A stretch of DNA of 64,000 bases, taken from contig JACCET010000005.1 in NCBI GenBank assembly GCA_013416405.1, forward strand, positions 1 through 64,000. The letters are read 5' to 3'. The number at the start of each line of letters is the position of its first letter. Position 1 is the first letter of the stretch. The notes beneath the pieces were generated by a model. That model was not told where the DNA came from. It searched no databases and saw only the letters and a list, made by a program, of their open reading frames with translations. The position numbers were made by a program, and so were the translations under genes. Below are positions 1 through 8,463 of this stretch, one piece after another. Source of the DNA: Alcaligenaceae bacterium (lineage in GTDB: Bacteria; Pseudomonadota; Gammaproteobacteria; Burkholderiales; Burkholderiaceae_B).

Positions 1-1
1 C

Positions 2-109
2 GCCTTGCTCATCGGGGAAAACCCTGATGTGCTGGCTGCGAAAGAACAGAACTATAGCATAGCTTTTTTAGCCCGTGCAACTGGAAAACCCAAGAAAAAC
101 ATCTTTTAG
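2..109 (+). CDS. possible C-terminal end of an unidentified gene (5' truncated by window)
   Basis: An open frame enters from the window edge and runs 35 codons to a TAG at 107-109, ending in a Lys-rich tail (GKPKKNIF). I do not recognise it. It does not look like the C-terminus of Maf or RlmH, which often lie upstream of rng in this family. It could be chance reading through non-coding DNA. No function is proposed. Confidence 0.25.
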   Translation, partial: ALLIGENPDVLAAKEQNYSIAFLARATGKPKKNIF

Positions 110-307
110 ACCACCTTTTTAAGCCCAAGGCAATTAAGCCATTGAAATACAACTGAAATATTTTTTAAGCCTAAGTGAAATAATTTTCTCCGGGAGGCTG
201 GCGACGGCCAAAAAGGACTGAAAAGTCATTGCAAGGGTACAAAACACAGGAGTTCGGGCGCGGGAAAGCACGCCTTTTGCGTATTGCACCCCCTTCTTTA
301 TGTTTCG

Positions 308-388
308 CTCTTTATATAGAGGCCATGGGCTGCGCCCCGTATTGCCCGGCCCCATCCCCAACAGCGTGCCAAGCTCCTATATAAAGAG
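308..388. repeat. 12-bp perfect inverted repeat upstream of rng
   Basis: The arms CTCTTTATATAG (308-319) and CTATATAAAGAG (377-388) are perfect reverse complements separated by 57 bp. They lie in an AT-rich stretch before rng, and the right arm is followed by another TATA-rich run. The rest of the 110-471 gap holds no convincing gene. The role is unknown: it could be a regulator site or a remnant of a mobile sequence. Confidence 0.5.
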
Positions 389-423
389 TTCCTATATATA
401 TAAGACACACAGAACCGCGCCAA

Positions 424-451
424 TTGACTCTACACTTGCAGTATTGATAAC
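424..451 (+). promoter_or_regulatory. candidate sigma-70 promoter of rng
   Basis: TTGACT (424-429) is followed after 16 bp by GATAAC (446-451), matching 5 of 6 and 4 of 6 consensus bases. Transcription would start near 458, giving a very short leader before the rng ATG at 472. No strong Shine-Dalgarno is visible there. This is a by-eye match only. Confidence 0.4.
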
Positions 452-471
452 CAGAAGCCACTTCCTTTTCC

Positions 472-1935
472 ATGACTGAAGACATACTGATTAACGTCAC
501 CCCTTTTGAAACCCGCGTCGCATTGGTGGAGCAAGGCGCAGTCCAGGAATTACATATAGAGCGCAGCATCCAGCGCGGCCATGTCGGCAATCTCTATCTG
601 GGAAAGGTGGTGCGGGTGCTGCCAGGCATGCAAAGCGCTTTCGTCGACATAGGTCTGGAGCGCGCTGCCTTCATACACGTGGGCGATCTCAGACAAAACC
701 GCAAGGAGCGCACCAACGGCTCGGCCATTACACCCATAGAAAAATTGCTGTTCGAAGGGCAGTCACTGATGGTGCAGGTCATTAAAGATCCTTTGGGCAC
801 GAAAGGAGCCCGCCTATCCACCCAGGTCAGCATAGCCGGACGCATGCTGGTGTACCTGCCTCACGATCCACACGTGGGTATTTCACAAAAAATTGAATCC
901 GAAGAAGACAGGATATCGCTACGCGAACGCGTATTGCGTTTCAGCGCCCCCGATGAAAAAGGCGGTTTCATTGTGCGCACCCAGGCGGAAGGCGCCTCCG
1001 ACGATGAGCTGCAGGCCGATCAGTCTTATCTGCGCACTTTATGGGGCAGCATACAAAACAAGGCCAGAAGCCAGCCCACACCATCACTGCTGTATAACGA
1101 TCTAACGCTGGCGCAGCGCGTGCTGCGCGATATGGTGGGGCCTCACACCGGCAGCATTACGGTCGATTCACGCAGCACCACGCAAATGTTGCTGGACTGG
1201 GCTGCTACTTATACGCCATCCGTGCTGGAAAGAATCAGGCACTACAGCGGCGAACGTCCTTTATTCGACACTGCCAATGTCGACGAGGAAATCGCGCGTG
1301 CCCTGTCGCGCCGTGTGGACCTTAAGTCAGGCGGCTATCTGATCATCGACCAGACCGAGGCCCTGACCACGGTAGACGTAAATACCGGCGGCTTTGTGGG
1401 GGGCCGCAATTTTGACGACACAATATTCAAGACCAACCTGGAAGCGGCGGTAGCCCTGGCGCGCCAACTGCGGCTGCGTAATCTGGGTGGCATTATTATT
1501 CTGGATTTCATCGATATGGATGACGCCGAGCACCGCAACTCGGTGCTGGCCGAACTGAACAAGGCACTGGGTAAGGATCGCACTCGCATGACAGTGAGTG
1601 GGTTCAGCCAGTTGGGCCTGGTGGAAATGACGCGCAAGCGTACTCGCGACTCTTTGGCGCATCAGTTGTGCGAACCCTGCCCTACTTGTCAGTCGCGCGG
1701 CAACGTGCGCACGCCACGCACACTTTGCTATGAAATTTTGCGTGAAATACTGCGTGAATCCCGCCAGTTCAATCCCAAGGAGTTTCGAATTCTGGCCTCG
1801 CAGGATGTGGTGGATCTATTCCTTGAAGAAGAAAGCCCGCATCTTGCCATGCTGGGCGACTTTATCGGCAAACCCATTTCTCTGGAAGTGGAAAGCCAGT
1901 ATTCGCAAGAACAATATGACATCGTCCTTATATAA
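472..1935 (+). CDS. rng: ribonuclease G
   Basis: This is an endoribonuclease of the RNase E/G family that matures the 5' end of 16S rRNA and turns over some mRNAs in the cytoplasm. The 487 residues are the usual length for RNase G, without the long C-terminal scaffold of RNase E. An S1-like RNA-binding region lies near residues 35-125. The metal-binding catalytic segments DVNTGG (about 302-307) and DFIDMDD (about 345-351) are intact. The Zn-link cysteines follow in CEPCPTC (about 400-406). The gene runs toward the lipoprotein/msbA unit on the other strand, and its upstream neighbour is not resolved. Confidence 0.96.
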   Translation: MTEDILINVTPFETRVALVEQGAVQELHIERSIQRGHVGNLYLGKVVRVLPGMQSAFVDIGLERAAFIHVGDLRQNRKERTNGSAITPIEKLLFEGQSLMVQVIKDPLGTKGARLSTQVSIAGRMLVYLPHDPHVGISQKIESEEDRISLRERVLRFSAPDEKGGFIVRTQAEGASDDELQADQSYLRTLWGSIQNKARSQPTPSLLYNDLTLAQRVLRDMVGPHTGSITVDSRSTTQMLLDWAATYTPSVLERIRHYSGERPLFDTANVDEEIARALSRRVDLKSGGYLIIDQTEALTTVDVNTGGFVGGRNFDDTIFKTNLEAAVALARQLRLRNLGGIIILDFIDMDDAEHRNSVLAELNKALGKDRTRMTVSGFSQLGLVEMTRKRTRDSLAHQLCEPCPTCQSRGNVRTPRTLCYEILREILRESRQFNPKEFRILASQDVVDLFLEEESPHLAMLGDFIGKPISLEVESQYSQEQYDIVLI

Positions 1936-1946
1936 GTAGTAGACAA

Positions 1947-1960
1947 GCATGGCACCATGC
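1947..1960. terminator. short hairpin between convergent rng and lipoprotein genes
   Basis: GCATGGCACCATGC is a self-complementary 14-mer in the 48-bp gap between two convergent genes. It is enclosed by a further weak pair, AAGTAG (1934-1939) with CTACTT (1984-1989). There is no clear T-run directly after the stem, so a terminator role is only suggested by position. Confidence 0.3.
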
Positions 1961-1983
1961 CTGACGCACTTGCGCTCTAGGGG

Positions 1984-2472
1984 CTACTTTTCGGCCTGAC
2001 CTTCATCGGCTTGCGCTCCAACACCCAGGCCAGTGCAATCCTGTGGATGCGTGATGGCGTTGAACATCTTCGCTATCCGTTCATCGACAGCACCACCGGC
2101 ATAATAGCTATATGTCGTGGCGCGAGTGCGCCAGTCGCGCTCAGCCGTCTTGTCCAGTATGGTTTCCACATCACTGCCCTGGTACAACACCAGCTCTGCG
2201 TAAACAATCTGTTTGTAATCGCTGCCTTCCAACGGCGTGTCGGTGAGCCTGGCGTAGGCGGTCTGTCCGGGCTCCAGTGCAAACTCGGGTGCCGAACCGC
2301 ATGCAGCCTCGTGCTTGAACAAGGCCATCTGTATTTGCGGAAAGGTCAGGTGCAGCACGCGTTGATCACGGAAGTGGGCTTTGCTGCGCAAGTCCATCAA
2401 CCTGGTCATATCGGTATTCTTTGCACATCCCGCCAACACCAGCAGCGCCAACAGCGCCATACCCTTTTTCAT
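1984..2472 (-). CDS. putative outer-envelope lipoprotein, unknown function
   Basis: The 162-residue product starts with a lysine-flanked hydrophobic segment ending in the lipobox LAGC (Cys16), a clear type II lipoprotein signal. The mature part is hydrophilic, has a few more cysteines, and shows no domain I recognise. It starts 22 bp after the msbA stop on the same strand, so the two are probably co-transcribed. A role near the LPS export machinery is possible from position alone. The C-terminal residues are Gln/Glu-rich and probably disordered. Confidence 0.75.
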   Translation of the reverse strand: MKKGMALLALLVLAGCAKNTDMTRLMDLRSKAHFRDQRVLHLTFPQIQMALFKHEAACGSAPEFALEPGQTAYARLTDTPLEGSDYKQIVYAELVLYQGSDVETILDKTAERDWRTRATTYSYYAGGAVDERIAKMFNAITHPQDCTGLGVGAQADEGQAEK

Positions 2473-2494
2473 GGCTTAAATCCCTTATTCAACT

Positions 2495-4270
2495 TTAGTC
2501 TTGAAATTGCATGCGATACAACGACGCATAGCGGCCATCCTGCTGCAGCAGCTCGTCGTGGCGCCCTTGTTCGACGATCCGACCCGCCTCGAGCACAACG
2601 ATACGATCCGCTTTCTGAACCGTGGACAGTCTGTGCGCGATAACCAGTGTGGTACGCCCGACCATCAAACGCTCCAGCGATGCCTGAACCTGCCGCTCTG
2701 ATTCGTTATCGAGCGCCGAAGTAGCCTCGTCAAGAATAAGAATAGGCGCATTCTTGATCAACGCCCGAGCAATGGCCAGGCGTTGACGCTGTCCGCCCGA
2801 GAGCTGGCCGGCGTTCTCGCCAACGGGGGTATCCATGCCTTGAGGCAGGCTGTTGACGAAATCCAGCAGATTGGCCGCCTGCAGTGCCGCATTGATCTCT
2901 TCGCGACTGGCATCGTGCAAAGAACCATAGCCCACGTTATCGGCGATCGTACCTTCGAACAGAACGACATCCTGACTGACCAAAGACAGCTGCGAACGCA
3001 GGCCACGCAGGCTGATATCCCTGATGTTTTGCCCATCGATCAGGATTTCGCCGCTGTTCGGGTGCACGAAACGCGGCAGCATATTGGCCAAAGTGGTTTT
3101 TCCGCTGCCTGATTGACCCACCAATGCAATGGTGGAGCCCGGCTCAGCCACAAAAGACACATCAGACAAGGTATCACGATGGGCATCTGGAAAACGGTGA
3201 TGGACATTCTTGAACTCGACGCGGCCCTGTACCGGCATATCAAGCATTTTGGCGCTGGTATCGTGTTCGGGGGCCTGGTCGATCAGTGTGAATACGCTTT
3301 CGGCGGAAATCAGCATGCGTTGCATGGCGCTGGCGATTTTGGTCAGGCGTTTCATGGGGTCGAATATCTGACCCAGCGCCGCCATAAAAGCAGCAAAGCT
3401 GCCAACCGTCAGGCCTTGGTTATTGGCCTGAAACAGCGCTACGGCAATCACCGCAGCGATAGAAATAGCAATGGAGAACTGCGATAGTGGCGACATGGCC
3501 GCATCGGCGCTGGCAGCACGCATGGCGTAGCGACGCAAGCGTGTGTTCACATATTCAAAGCGCGTTGCTTCACGTTGGTGGCCATCGAACAGCTTGATCA
3601 CCCGCTGACCGTCTATGCCTTCACGCACAACACGCGTGAGTTCGGCATTCATACCTATGGTTTCACGATTGATGCGCCGCAACCGCTTGACGAAAATACG
3701 GATGATCAGGCTGGAAACAGGAAGCATGACCAGCACAATCAAGGTCAGTGGCCACGACATATACAGCAGCACGCACAGCAAAGCCACCACTACCAGGGTT
3801 TCGCGCACAAGAACCGTGACCACTTCAGTGGCCAGTTCCGTGACCGTGCCGGCATCTATGGTGAAGCGATTGAGCAGCCTGCCCGTGTCGCCGCGCTTGA
3901 AGTCTTCATCGGGCAGCCCCAGCAAGCGTTCGAACATGTCTTTGCGCAAGCCCAGCAACATATTATTGGCGACCCAGGCCAACAAATAGTTGCTGGCAAA
4001 ACTACATATACCGCGCAGCAGCATCAGCCCAATTACCAGCAGCGGAATCGACCAGATGTACGAAGGCTTGGCTCCAGAAAAACCGTCATCGAGCAAGGGC
4101 TTCATGATGAGCGCCAGTGTAGGCTGTGTAGCCGCTGCCACGCTCACCAGCAAGACAGCCAGTACCACGACCTTCCAGTGCTTGCCTACGCGGCTGTATA
4201 TCCGGCGCCACAATTCCGTCTGGACGGGATCGGACTGGGACGATGTGGTGTTGTCAGCTGACTTCAACAA
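2495..4270 (-). CDS. msbA: lipid A export ATP-binding/permease protein MsbA
   Basis: This half-size ABC exporter flips lipid A-core from the inner to the outer leaflet of the inner membrane. The 591 residues consist of an N-terminal six-helix transmembrane domain (about 30-320) and a C-terminal nucleotide-binding domain. The Walker A is GQSGSGKT (about 385-392), the signature LSGGQ (about 490-494) and the Walker B ILILDE (about 510-515). All ATPase motifs are intact and the length matches the family. It is divergent from the GT9 gene, across a 105-bp gap that holds a perfect palindrome, and is followed by the lipoprotein gene. Confidence 0.96.
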   Translation of the reverse strand: MLKSADNTTSSQSDPVQTELWRRIYSRVGKHWKVVVLAVLLVSVAAATQPTLALIMKPLLDDGFSGAKPSYIWSIPLLVIGLMLLRGICSFASNYLLAWVANNMLLGLRKDMFERLLGLPDEDFKRGDTGRLLNRFTIDAGTVTELATEVVTVLVRETLVVVALLCVLLYMSWPLTLIVLVMLPVSSLIIRIFVKRLRRINRETIGMNAELTRVVREGIDGQRVIKLFDGHQREATRFEYVNTRLRRYAMRAASADAAMSPLSQFSIAISIAAVIAVALFQANNQGLTVGSFAAFMAALGQIFDPMKRLTKIASAMQRMLISAESVFTLIDQAPEHDTSAKMLDMPVQGRVEFKNVHHRFPDAHRDTLSDVSFVAEPGSTIALVGQSGSGKTTLANMLPRFVHPNSGEILIDGQNIRDISLRGLRSQLSLVSQDVVLFEGTIADNVGYGSLHDASREEINAALQAANLLDFVNSLPQGMDTPVGENAGQLSGGQRQRLAIARALIKNAPILILDEATSALDNESERQVQASLERLMVGRTTLVIAHRLSTVQKADRIVVLEAGRIVEQGRHDELLQQDGRYASLYRMQFQD

Positions 4271-4323
4271 TAAACTCGCTTATATACTATTGGATGGAGT
4301 ATTTTAACGTTCAACCCATGCAT

Positions 4324-4340
4324 CCTGGTTAAGAACCAGG
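4324..4340. promoter_or_regulatory. perfect palindrome in the msbA/GT9 divergent promoter region
   Basis: CCTGGTT-AAG-AACCAGG forms a perfect 7-bp inverted repeat with a 3-base centre. It lies 36 bp before the GT9 start and 54 bp before the msbA start. Its size and position suit a dimeric repressor operator, but a small RNA hairpin in the GT9 leader is equally possible. Confidence 0.35.
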
Positions 4341-4375
4341 CTCATCATACCGCCCTGCGTCAAACACCCATACCC

Positions 4376-5386
4376 ATGTCGACTATTTCCGCCATTTACC
4401 TGCGCCTTCCCAACTGGATAGGTGATGTCTGCATGAGTCTGCCCAGCCTGCACACCTTGCTCGATACCGGGCTGCCCATTGTGGTTTGCGCCCGCCCCTG
4501 GGCCAGGGATCTGCTGGCATCCTACAAACTGGGCGGCTTCATAGACATGAAGGGCCGGTGGCGCGAAGACAGGGCTGCCGTACATGCCTTTCGTAAGAAA
4601 GCACAGCATGCACACCCTCGCGGCATTCTGCTTCCCGATTCGCTGTCCAGCGCCATGGTGTTCAAGTTTGGCGGCATACCCAGCGCGGGCTACCGCGACG
4701 ATGGTCGCAGCCTTATCTTGCGCTGGCCCGTCAACAAGCCTGCAAACAACCTGCATGCGGTTGAAGCATGGCATTACATTACCAATCAGGCATTGAAACG
4801 CTGGAATTTGCCCCTTGGCGGTCTGCCCGCCCCCCGTCGTTTGGGATTGCAACTGGCCGAGCGGCATGAGGCCGAAGCGCGACAGGCATTGTCCGAGGCG
4901 GGACTGCAGCCTGGTCGCTACGTGCTGATCGCCCCCACGGCCACCGGCTTGCATAAAGGCAAGGTCAAAGTCTGGCCTTATTACGACACGCTCACCCGGC
5001 ATCTGCAAGCCAAGGGTTACACCGTCGTCATGTGCCCGCCAGCAGCCGAAACCGACGAAGCGCGCAAGAATGCCCCTTCGGCGCTCTTGCTTCCCCCATT
5101 GAAGTTGGGTGCATTTGCTACACTAACCCGGCTTTCAACTCTGGTAATTTGTAATGACTCAGGGGTATCGCACCTTGCCGCCGCAGCCGGGGCCCGTCAG
5201 TTGACTCTGTTTGGCGTCACACAACCCGAAAGAACCGGGCCGTGGTCGGATCAGGCATCGTGCCTGGGCTCGGCTCAGGCATGGCCCCTGGAAACTCAGG
5301 CCATGGAATACGTCGACGCCCTGCTGGAGCCTGTTGACGCCTCCAAGCAAGATCGCGACTCATTCAGTCTTGTTGGCAAGCCCTAA
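4376..5386 (+). CDS. glycosyltransferase family 9 protein (heptosyltransferase-like)
   Basis: This 336-residue protein resembles LPS heptosyltransferases of family GT9, which transfer L-glycero-D-manno-heptose onto the inner core on the cytoplasmic face. The N-terminal segment YLRLPNWIGDVCMSLP is the typical opening of the GT-B fold. The C-terminal part carries NDSGVSHLAAAAG, the conserved sugar-nucleotide binding region. The name WaaF, WaaC or other cannot be fixed by eye. It is divergent from msbA and is followed by a YdcF-like gene after 25 bp. No strong ribosome binding site is visible before the ATG. Confidence 0.85.
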   Translation: MSTISAIYLRLPNWIGDVCMSLPSLHTLLDTGLPIVVCARPWARDLLASYKLGGFIDMKGRWREDRAAVHAFRKKAQHAHPRGILLPDSLSSAMVFKFGGIPSAGYRDDGRSLILRWPVNKPANNLHAVEAWHYITNQALKRWNLPLGGLPAPRRLGLQLAERHEAEARQALSEAGLQPGRYVLIAPTATGLHKGKVKVWPYYDTLTRHLQAKGYTVVMCPPAAETDEARKNAPSALLLPPLKLGAFATLTRLSTLVICNDSGVSHLAAAAGARQLTLFGVTQPERTGPWSDQASCLGSAQAWPLETQAMEYVDALLEPVDASKQDRDSFSLVGKP

Positions 5387-5411
5387 CCCAGCAGCAGGTA
5401 AACAGCAGCGC

Positions 5412-6176
5412 ATGACACTTTCAAGCTTTCTGACCAACCTGGTTATTCCACTGAATTTATGCATCGCCCTTTTACTGGCAGCCGTCATCCTGTTCATGGT
5501 GCGTTTGCGCAAAACGGCTTTCGTCATTGCCGTCGTTGGGCTTAGTTGGGCGCTCTTCTGGTCGTTACCGGCATCATCACTCTGGGCCGGCGGCCGTCTG
5601 GAGCAGTTACACCCCTACGAAGCAGCAAGCCAAGCGCCCACAGCCGACGCCATAGTTGTACTGGGCGGGCATACGGCAAACGGGCGCCAGAACTGGTTCG
5701 AACCCTACGATAGCGATACGGCCACAACCAGAATCAATAGAGCTGCAGCCCTGTATAAGGCAGGCCGGGCGCCCTTGATCATCGTTTCGGGCGCGGCCCT
5801 GGAGGGCGATGTCAGCGAAGCCCAGGTAATGGCCAAGGCCTTGAAGCAGCGCGACATTCCTGACAGCGCCATTATCATGGAAAGCCGCAGCCTGACCACC
5901 CACCAGAATGCAGCCTATACGGCACAGATATTGAAGGAGCACGGCATCCAGCACATTCTGGTGGTAACGTCGGCATTGCATATGCCGCGGGCCATGGCCG
6001 TCTTCGACAAGCTGGGTGTCTCGGCTGTCGCCGCGCCCCTGAAGCCGCAAATCGTCGTGCCCGACGATCCTCGTTTTTCATTCTGGCAGCCCGACACCCG
6101 GGCACTGGCGGCCAGCCGTTCCATCGTCAAAGAGTACGTGGGTTTGCTGGTGTACTGGGTCAGAGGGTGGGTTTAA
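5412..6176 (+). CDS. YdcF family (DUF218) membrane-anchored protein
   Basis: The 254-residue product has two hydrophobic segments at its N-terminus (about 8-30 and 34-55), then a globular domain opening with DAIVVLGG, the hallmark of the DUF218/SanA-YdcF family. Related proteins (ElyC, SanA) affect envelope integrity and peptidoglycan or antigen assembly, but the reaction is unknown. I chose the ATG at 5412, just after the GT9 stop. An open frame extends further back, but only as overlap with GT9. The neighbourhood suggests an envelope role. Confidence 0.85.
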   Translation: MTLSSFLTNLVIPLNLCIALLLAAVILFMVRLRKTAFVIAVVGLSWALFWSLPASSLWAGGRLEQLHPYEAASQAPTADAIVVLGGHTANGRQNWFEPYDSDTATTRINRAAALYKAGRAPLIIVSGAALEGDVSEAQVMAKALKQRDIPDSAIIMESRSLTTHQNAAYTAQILKEHGIQHILVVTSALHMPRAMAVFDKLGVSAVAAPLKPQIVVPDDPRFSFWQPDTRALAASRSIVKEYVGLLVYWVRGWV

Positions 6177-6179
6177 ATC

Positions 6180-6449
6180 ATGCAATGCCGAACCGGCTGC
6201 GCAGCCTGTTGCATCGCGCCCTCCATTTCCAGCTCTATCCCGGGAATGCCCTATGGGAAAGCTGCAGGCATCCGATGCATACAGCTGGATCCCGACAATA
6301 AATGCCTGATTTTCGGCCGCCCAGAGCGGCCTTCAGTATGCGCATCCCTACGCCCCGAGCCCATGATGTGCGGAGAGGACCGGGAGCAGGCATTATTCTG
6401 GTTGCAGAACATGGAAGAATTGACCGCTCCGGATAAGTCATCCATGTAA
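6180..6449 (+). CDS. YkgJ family cysteine-cluster protein
   Basis: This 89-residue protein has eight cysteines (3, 7, 10, 11, 33, 42, 54, 64) spaced as in the YkgJ/UPF0153 family, thought to bind zinc or an iron-sulfur cluster. It starts 3 bp after the YdcF-like stop and so is very likely in the same transcript. The family function is not established. A GC-rich hairpin follows directly. Confidence 0.85.
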   Translation: MQCRTGCAACCIAPSISSSIPGMPYGKAAGIRCIQLDPDNKCLIFGRPERPSVCASLRPEPMMCGEDREQALFWLQNMEELTAPDKSSM

Positions 6450-6454
6450 CGGTC

Positions 6455-6475
6455 AGGGCGGCCCTGAGCCGCCCT
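6455..6475. terminator. GC-rich hairpin after the YkgJ-family gene
   Basis: AGGGCGGC (6455-6462) pairs perfectly with GCCGCCCT (6468-6475) around a 5-base loop. It starts 5 bp after the stop codon. There is no T-run behind it, so it may be a weak terminator or an mRNA-end stabiliser. Confidence 0.45.
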
Positions 6476-6548
6476 CCCGTTGCGCAGGGAACGATATGCG
6501 CCTGGCATGGTCGTATCGAGTCTAGATTTCACAGCAAGGGAACTTCAT

Positions 6549-7250
6549 ATGTCCATACAGCAACTATTGCAACAGGTGCTTCAGTCCGGCCAAGGTCTGG
6601 TCCAAAACGCGAGCTCAAGCGTCAACCAGGCCGCACCGGGCCTGTCTTCCAAGTTCGGGGGATTTGGCGGCGGCGCGCTGGCGGGCGGAGCATTGGGATT
6701 GCTGCTAGGCAACAAAAAATTCCGCAAAATGGGCGGCAAGTTCGCAACTTACGGCGGCGCGGCCGCTCTGGGCGCACTGGCTCTGAAAACCTATCAGGAC
6801 TGGCAGCAGCAAAAGCCCGCCACCAATGTGGCGGTCGCTCCTGCACAGGCCCACACGCCAGTGCCCCTGGCCGCCCCCGCCCTGCCCGCCGGCACGCTGG
6901 AGGAACACAGCCGCATCATTCTGGCGGCCATGATCGCTGCCGCCAAGGCAGATGGTCATATCGGCAATGAAGAGCGCGCGCTCCTGGACAGCGAGGTTGC
7001 AAAACTGGCTGGCGACACGCACGATCTGTCCTGGTTCGAGGCGGAGTTGGCGAAACCGGCCGATCCCGGCGTGGCGGCTGCATTGGCCAGCACACCCGAG
7101 CAGGCCGCCGAAGTCTATCTGGCCAGTCTATTGGTGATTGACGAACAAAGCTATATGGAGCGCGCCTATCTGGACGAACTTGCCAGGCAACTGCCCTTGC
7201 CCGATGGCCTGAAAACTCATCTGGAGACCCAGGCACGCAATCTGGCCTGA
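6549..7250 (+). CDS. DUF533 / TerB-like inner membrane protein
   Basis: The 233-residue product has a Gly/Ala-rich hydrophobic region (about 35-80, with GGGALAGGALGLLLG) followed by a Pro/Ala linker. A helical C-terminal domain (about 120-233) resembles the tellurite-resistance TerB fold, as in the YebE/DUF533 family. Function is unknown in the family. I use the ATG at 6549 because AAGGGAAC lies just upstream; a longer open frame back to 6480 has no such support. The gene converges on the glycosyltransferase at 7300. Confidence 0.85.
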   Translation: MSIQQLLQQVLQSGQGLVQNASSSVNQAAPGLSSKFGGFGGGALAGGALGLLLGNKKFRKMGGKFATYGGAAALGALALKTYQDWQQQKPATNVAVAPAQAHTPVPLAAPALPAGTLEEHSRIILAAMIAAAKADGHIGNEERALLDSEVAKLAGDTHDLSWFEAELAKPADPGVAAALASTPEQAAEVYLASLLVIDEQSYMERAYLDELARQLPLPDGLKTHLETQARNLA

Positions 7251-7299
7251 AAGCCACGGCACCGGGCGCATCACAAGCGGCCTGGCAGCGCCACGGCAA

Positions 7300-8463
7300 T
7301 CAAGGCCGGCCACGCTCTTGCAGCACCTTTGCGTATAAATCCAGGTAGGTTTTGGCAATTTCACGCCATGCATGACGATCGACCACCTGGCTTGCGCCTT
7401 GTATCAGCTGTTGGCGCCACGGGGCATCTTCGCTGATGCGCTGTATACATTGCGCCAGCTGACCGTCGTTTTCAGGATGATCCAGCATCATGACATCACG
7501 CCCATCCTGTACATATTGCGCAAAACCGCACCAGGGGGCCGGACTGAGAACCACGGGTATCCCAAATGACATGGCCTCGAGCGGCGCCATCCCAAAGCTG
7601 TCGTTCAGCGTGGGATGCACATAGATATCGGCTATCTGATAATACGGCGCCACATCGGATGTTTCCTCTATCAGACGTATGCGCTCCGCCATACCCTCGT
7701 ACTCAGGCGCTGCATGCACAAAGCTGCGCGTTGCGGCATTGCTGCCCACGACCACCAGTTTGTAGCGCTCCGGCAACCGGGACATGGCCCGCATGACTGT
7801 CGGCAGCCCTTTACGCAAGGGATTGCGTGCCACCAGCAGACAAACGCAGTCCTGGGAATCCAGGCCCAGGCTGGCTCGCATGCGCAAAGCATCACCGTTG
7901 GCGGGAGGCGCCGGCCGGGTAACGCCTGGCGGAATGATCGGAAAATCCTTCTGGCCGTAGGCCTGTGTGAGCTGCTCGGCAATCAGACCGGACACGGCCA
8001 CCGTACGATGGCCCGGACTTGGGGCGACCCTGCGCGCCTCGAGGGCCAGGTACGTTTGCACACGCAGGCTGACGTAGGACAGCAGGCGTTTTGTGGTCGG
8101 TAGTGCCCTGACCCGCCAGTTATAGCGCACAGGTGTAACGTGCACGACCTCGATGTCGCCGCACCAGCCATTGGTGTGGGAGTGCACGATGTCGTAGCCT
8201 TTGCGAGTCAAGCGGCGGACACGAATGGCAAACAGCAAGACACGTAGCCAACTGGGCAGAAATGACCAGGAACGCAGGGCCACAAAGGGCAGCTTCAAGT
8301 TGCAGCCGGGATCGTAATCACGGGCAAAAATGATGATGTCGTGATCTACAGCCAGCTCGCGCATCAACTCGACGCCATAGGCCTCGGCCCCACCATAGCG
8401 GTTTCCGAATCGATCAACGACAAATGCAATGTTCAAACGGGTGGCGGGCATGGGTTCATTCAC
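7300..8463 (-). CDS. glycosyltransferase family 4 protein, probable LPS core enzyme
   Basis: This is a 387-residue GT-B enzyme resembling WaaG-type core glucosyltransferases. The N-terminal acceptor domain opens with IAFVVDRFGNRYGGAEAYG. The C-terminal donor domain contains the EX7E-type segment NDSFGMAPLEAMSFGIPVV that binds the nucleotide sugar. It is last in the dnaE-led unit, and its ATG overlaps the stop of the upstream deacetylase gene by 4 bp. It probably acts at the cytoplasmic face on the growing core oligosaccharide. Sugar and linkage cannot be told from the sequence. Confidence 0.88.
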   Translation of the reverse strand: MNEPMPATRLNIAFVVDRFGNRYGGAEAYGVELMRELAVDHDIIIFARDYDPGCNLKLPFVALRSWSFLPSWLRVLLFAIRVRRLTRKGYDIVHSHTNGWCGDIEVVHVTPVRYNWRVRALPTTKRLLSYVSLRVQTYLALEARRVAPSPGHRTVAVSGLIAEQLTQAYGQKDFPIIPPGVTRPAPPANGDALRMRASLGLDSQDCVCLLVARNPLRKGLPTVMRAMSRLPERYKLVVVGSNAATRSFVHAAPEYEGMAERIRLIEETSDVAPYYQIADIYVHPTLNDSFGMAPLEAMSFGIPVVLSPAPWCGFAQYVQDGRDVMMLDHPENDGQLAQCIQRISEDAPWRQQLIQGASQVVDRHAWREIAKTYLDLYAKVLQERGRP

